From: an uncultured Eubacteriales bacterium
Lineage (GTDB): Bacteria; Bacillota; Clostridia; Monoglobales; UMGS1388
DNA: 7,141 bases
Direction: 5' to 3'
Assembly: GCA_900551345.1 (NCBI GenBank)
Contig: URVP01000074.1
Span: 1-7,141, forward strand
Shown here: positions 5,118-7,141 of the stretch, in pieces
Numbering within the stretch: the first letter of the stretch is position 1
How the letters are laid out: the number at the start of each line of letters is the position of its first letter
Made by a program: the position numbers and the translations under genes
The notes under the pieces: generated by a model
Told to the model about the DNA's origin: nothing
What the model saw: the letters and a program-made list of their open reading frames with translations, nothing else
The model's database searches: none

Positions 5118-7037
5118 TTATTCCTTACTGTTTTTTGCAGCTTTGGCTGCAAAAGCAAAAACTGTCAGAAGAAGCAAAGCAAATGCCACAAGGCTGCCCA
5201 CCTGACCGATACTTATACTCCTTGATGAAAGGTCTATAATTTCAGCAATGGTATTTCCTTTTATGAATATAACTGCAAGAACTGCAAGAATAATACCCAC
5301 TACACCTTCGCCTGCAATAAGACCTGAACAGTATAAAACGCCTGTTTGTACTGCGTCTGATTTTGCTTTTTCTGATTTATATTTGCGTTTTTCAATCCAC
5401 CATCTAAGCAATCCGCCTGCCATAATAGGTGTTGAAAGATGAATGGGCAGATAAAGACCTATTGCAACAGGTAACACAGGAATTGAGAGAATCTCCATAA
5501 CAATTGCAATAAACACTCCTGTTATAACAAGTGCCCAGGGCAAGTTACCGCCCATAACACCCTCTACAACCAACTTCATAAGAGTTGCCTGGGGAGCACT
5601 GAGTTCGGGGCTTCCGAATCCCCATGCAGAATTAAGCAGATAAAGTATAACACCAATAGCAACAGCAGAAGCACAGCAGCCGATTATTTCGCCAATCTGT
5701 TGTTTTTTTGGAGTTGAACCTAAAAGGAAACCGGTTTTCAAATCCTGTGAAGTATCACCGGCAATAGATGCAATGATGCATATAATAGAGCCAATAGTGA
5801 TAGCGCCTACCATGCCGTTTATACCAACAGTACCGGTAGATTTTAACACAAGAGTAGAAATTAAAAGAGTAGCAATAGCCATACCGGAAACAGGATTGTT
5901 TGAAGAGCCTATCAAACCGACCATTCGTGACGAAACGGTTGCAAAAAAGAAACCGAAAACTACAACCATAATCGCACCGATAGGGCTAACAGGAATAATA
6001 GGAATCAGCCACATAAAAATTGCAATAGCAGCAATACCTATTATTATTGTTTTAATTGAAAGATCCTGTTCGGTACGAAGTGTTCCTACAGAACGCTGAC
6101 CGTACATTTTCACCGCTTCTTTGAATGTACGGATGATAAGAGGCATAGACTTCAAAAGACTGATAATACCTCCTGCAGCTACAGCACCTGCACCGATATA
6201 TCTTACAAATGTTCCCCAAATACCCCATGTACCCTCTTTAGCAAAGACTTCTGCAACAGTTACTTCAGCAGGATATATAATAAGGTTTCCTCCGAACAAC
6301 GCAATCAGAGGCATTATAACAAACCATGCCAGAACACCGCCGGCAAAAAGATAGGAGGACACTCTTGTACCGCATATATAACCCACACCGGCAAGAGCAG
6401 GCAGAACATCGACGCCCGCTCCTGCACCCTTATAAGACGAAATACTCCAATCCACCTCACTGGGAAACAGTTTAAGGCCGTCAGCAATAAATTTATAAAG
6501 CGCCGCTATTCCTATTCCGGAAAATACCGCAGCAGCCTTTGATCCGCCCTCTTCTCCTGCAATAAGCACTTCCGCACAGGCTTGTCCTTCCGGGTAAGGA
6601 AGCACGCCGTGTTCCTTTACAATCAGTGCATTTCGCAAAGGAATCATAAGAAGCACGCCCAAAAGACCGCCGCATAAAGCTATAAGACCTATCTCAATAA
6701 GAGAAGGCATCTCGCAAAGACCATCCTGAGCCCACATAAAAAGTGCAGGTAGCGTAAATATGGCACCGGCAGCAAGAGACTCGCCGGCAGACGCAATAGT
6801 CTGCACCATATTATTTTCTATAATGGAATCTCTTTTGAGAATTTTTCGGATAATACCCATGGATATAACCGCAGCAGGAATTGACGCTGAAATGGTCATT
6901 CCGACTCTGAGACCCAGATACGCATTTGCCCCTCCGAACAAAATAGCAAGCAATACACCGAAAATTACCGACACAGCGGTAAATTCAGGCATAATCTTAT
7001 TTGCCGGAACATAAGGTTTAAAATCATTGTTATTCAT
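5118..7037 (-). CDS. OPT-family oligopeptide transporter
   Basis: This is an integral membrane importer of the OPT superfamily, which takes up small peptides or peptide-like compounds by cation coupling. The 639 residues are the usual size for bacterial members. Hydrophobic segments are spread over the whole length, roughly 15 or more (for example near 20-38, 47-64, 113-135, 278-297, 329-370, 407-425, 499-535, 571-592 and 611-633). Recognisable conserved blocks are GGANAYLGLRVGMTISASIP (35-54), VQTIASAGESLAAG (78-91), LPYPEGQACAEVL (146-158), SSNNPVSGMAIATLL (378-392), AGDTSQDLKTGFLLGSTP (426-443) and YCSGLIAGEGVVGI (569-582). The ATG at 7037 has an ideal AGGAGG 7 nt upstream. It heads the operon with the PqqD-like and dipeptidase genes, which supports a peptide substrate over a metal chelate. 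The actual substrate cannot be read from the sequence. Confidence 0.92.
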   Translation of the reverse strand: MNNNDFKPYVPANKIMPEFTAVSVIFGVLLAILFGGANAYLGLRVGMTISASIPAAVISMGIIRKILKRDSIIENNMVQTIASAGESLAAGAIFTLPALFMWAQDGLCEMPSLIEIGLIALCGGLLGVLLMIPLRNALIVKEHGVLPYPEGQACAEVLIAGEEGGSKAAAVFSGIGIAALYKFIADGLKLFPSEVDWSISSYKGAGAGVDVLPALAGVGYICGTRVSSYLFAGGVLAWFVIMPLIALFGGNLIIYPAEVTVAEVFAKEGTWGIWGTFVRYIGAGAVAAGGIISLLKSMPLIIRTFKEAVKMYGQRSVGTLRTEQDLSIKTIIIGIAAIAIFMWLIPIIPVSPIGAIMVVVFGFFFATVSSRMVGLIGSSNNPVSGMAIATLLISTLVLKSTGTVGINGMVGAITIGSIICIIASIAGDTSQDLKTGFLLGSTPKKQQIGEIIGCCASAVAIGVILYLLNSAWGFGSPELSAPQATLMKLVVEGVMGGNLPWALVITGVFIAIVMEILSIPVLPVAIGLYLPIHLSTPIMAGGLLRWWIEKRKYKSEKAKSDAVQTGVLYCSGLIAGEGVVGIILAVLAVIFIKGNTIAEIIDLSSRSISIGQVGSLVAFALLLLTVFAFAAKAAKNSKE

Positions 7038-7051
7038 TTTACTCCTCCTAC

Positions 7052-7096
7052 TTTAAGTATTGATTTGTTTATATTGGAGAGTTTTAAGTATCAATT
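7052..7096 (-). repeat. Two-copy direct repeat flanking the OPT promoter
   Basis: TTTAAGTAT occurs at 7052-7060 and 7083-7091, and similarity continues (TTTAAGTATTGATT against TTTAAGTATCAATT, 12 of 14). The copies start 31 bp apart, close to three turns of the helix, so both face the same side of DNA. One overlaps the -35 element and the other lies near the expected transcription start. It could be a paired operator site, or chance in AT-rich DNA. Confidence 0.3.
7068..7094 (-). promoter_or_regulatory. Candidate promoter of the OPT operon
   Basis: On the minus strand TTGATA (7094-7089, 5 of 6) and TATAAA (7073-7068, 5 of 6) are good hexamers but only 15 nt apart, which is short for sigma-A; a 17-nt register gives the weaker TAAACA. 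Short or imperfect spacing can mean a regulator is needed. The start of transcription would be near 7061, about 23 nt before the ATG. Confidence 0.35.
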
Positions 7097-7141
7097 ATTT
7101 TATAAAAAGAAATTTGACCTTATTATGTTATCCATTTATTA

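Noticed and set aside
5773..6354. Plus-strand frames of 108 and 77 codons
   Set aside because: They mirror the transporter's membrane segments on the other strand, with Ile/Pro/Thr-rich composition typical of shadows of hydrophobic genes.
7114..7141. Possible plus-strand promoter, TTGACC then TATTA after 17 nt, at the right edge
   Set aside because: The -10 is cut by the window end and no downstream gene can be seen, so it cannot be judged; a divergent gene beyond the edge remains possible.

Overview
The window looks like chromosomal DNA of a low-G+C Gram-positive anaerobe, most likely a gut Clostridia (Bacillota). This is inferred from AT-rich spacers, strong purine-rich ribosome binding sites, and the gene set: an Rnf ion-pumping complex subunit, a MecA-type ClpC adaptor, a cytoplasmic GH29 fucosidase and an OPT-family peptide transporter. 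I cannot name a genus. No mobile element, tRNA, rRNA or CRISPR array is visible.

From left to right there are four transcription units. (1) On the minus strand, the 5' two thirds of rnfC (1-961) starts with a TTG codon and runs off the left edge; in related bacteria the rest of the rnf operon follows it. (2) Divergent from it, on the plus strand, is a mecA-family gene (1155-1757) with a near-consensus promoter. (3) Converging on mecA, on the minus strand, is a GH29 alpha-L-fucosidase gene (1805-3109) with its own extended -10 promoter. A perfect 11-bp hairpin between these two genes can stop transcription from both sides. (4) On the minus strand, a three-gene operon is read in the order OPT oligopeptide transporter (7037-5118), a small PqqD-like protein (5066-4725) and a PepD-like M20 dipeptidase (4700-3264). 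Gaps are 51 and 24 bp, and a strong hairpin terminator lies at 3205-3240.

The operon reads as a peptide uptake and digestion module: the transporter brings in oligopeptides and the cytosolic metallopeptidase splits dipeptides. The PqqD-like protein between them is the puzzling part. Its fold family normally grips leader peptides for RiPP-modifying enzymes, yet no modifying enzyme or precursor gene is seen here. The fucosidase releases fucose from small imported glycans, and Rnf couples ferredoxin and NAD redox chemistry to an ion gradient, so the window as a whole fits a fermentative, glycan- and peptide-using gut anaerobe. Most of the window is ordinary metabolism. The transporter/PqqD/peptidase operon is the best candidate for something not well described.
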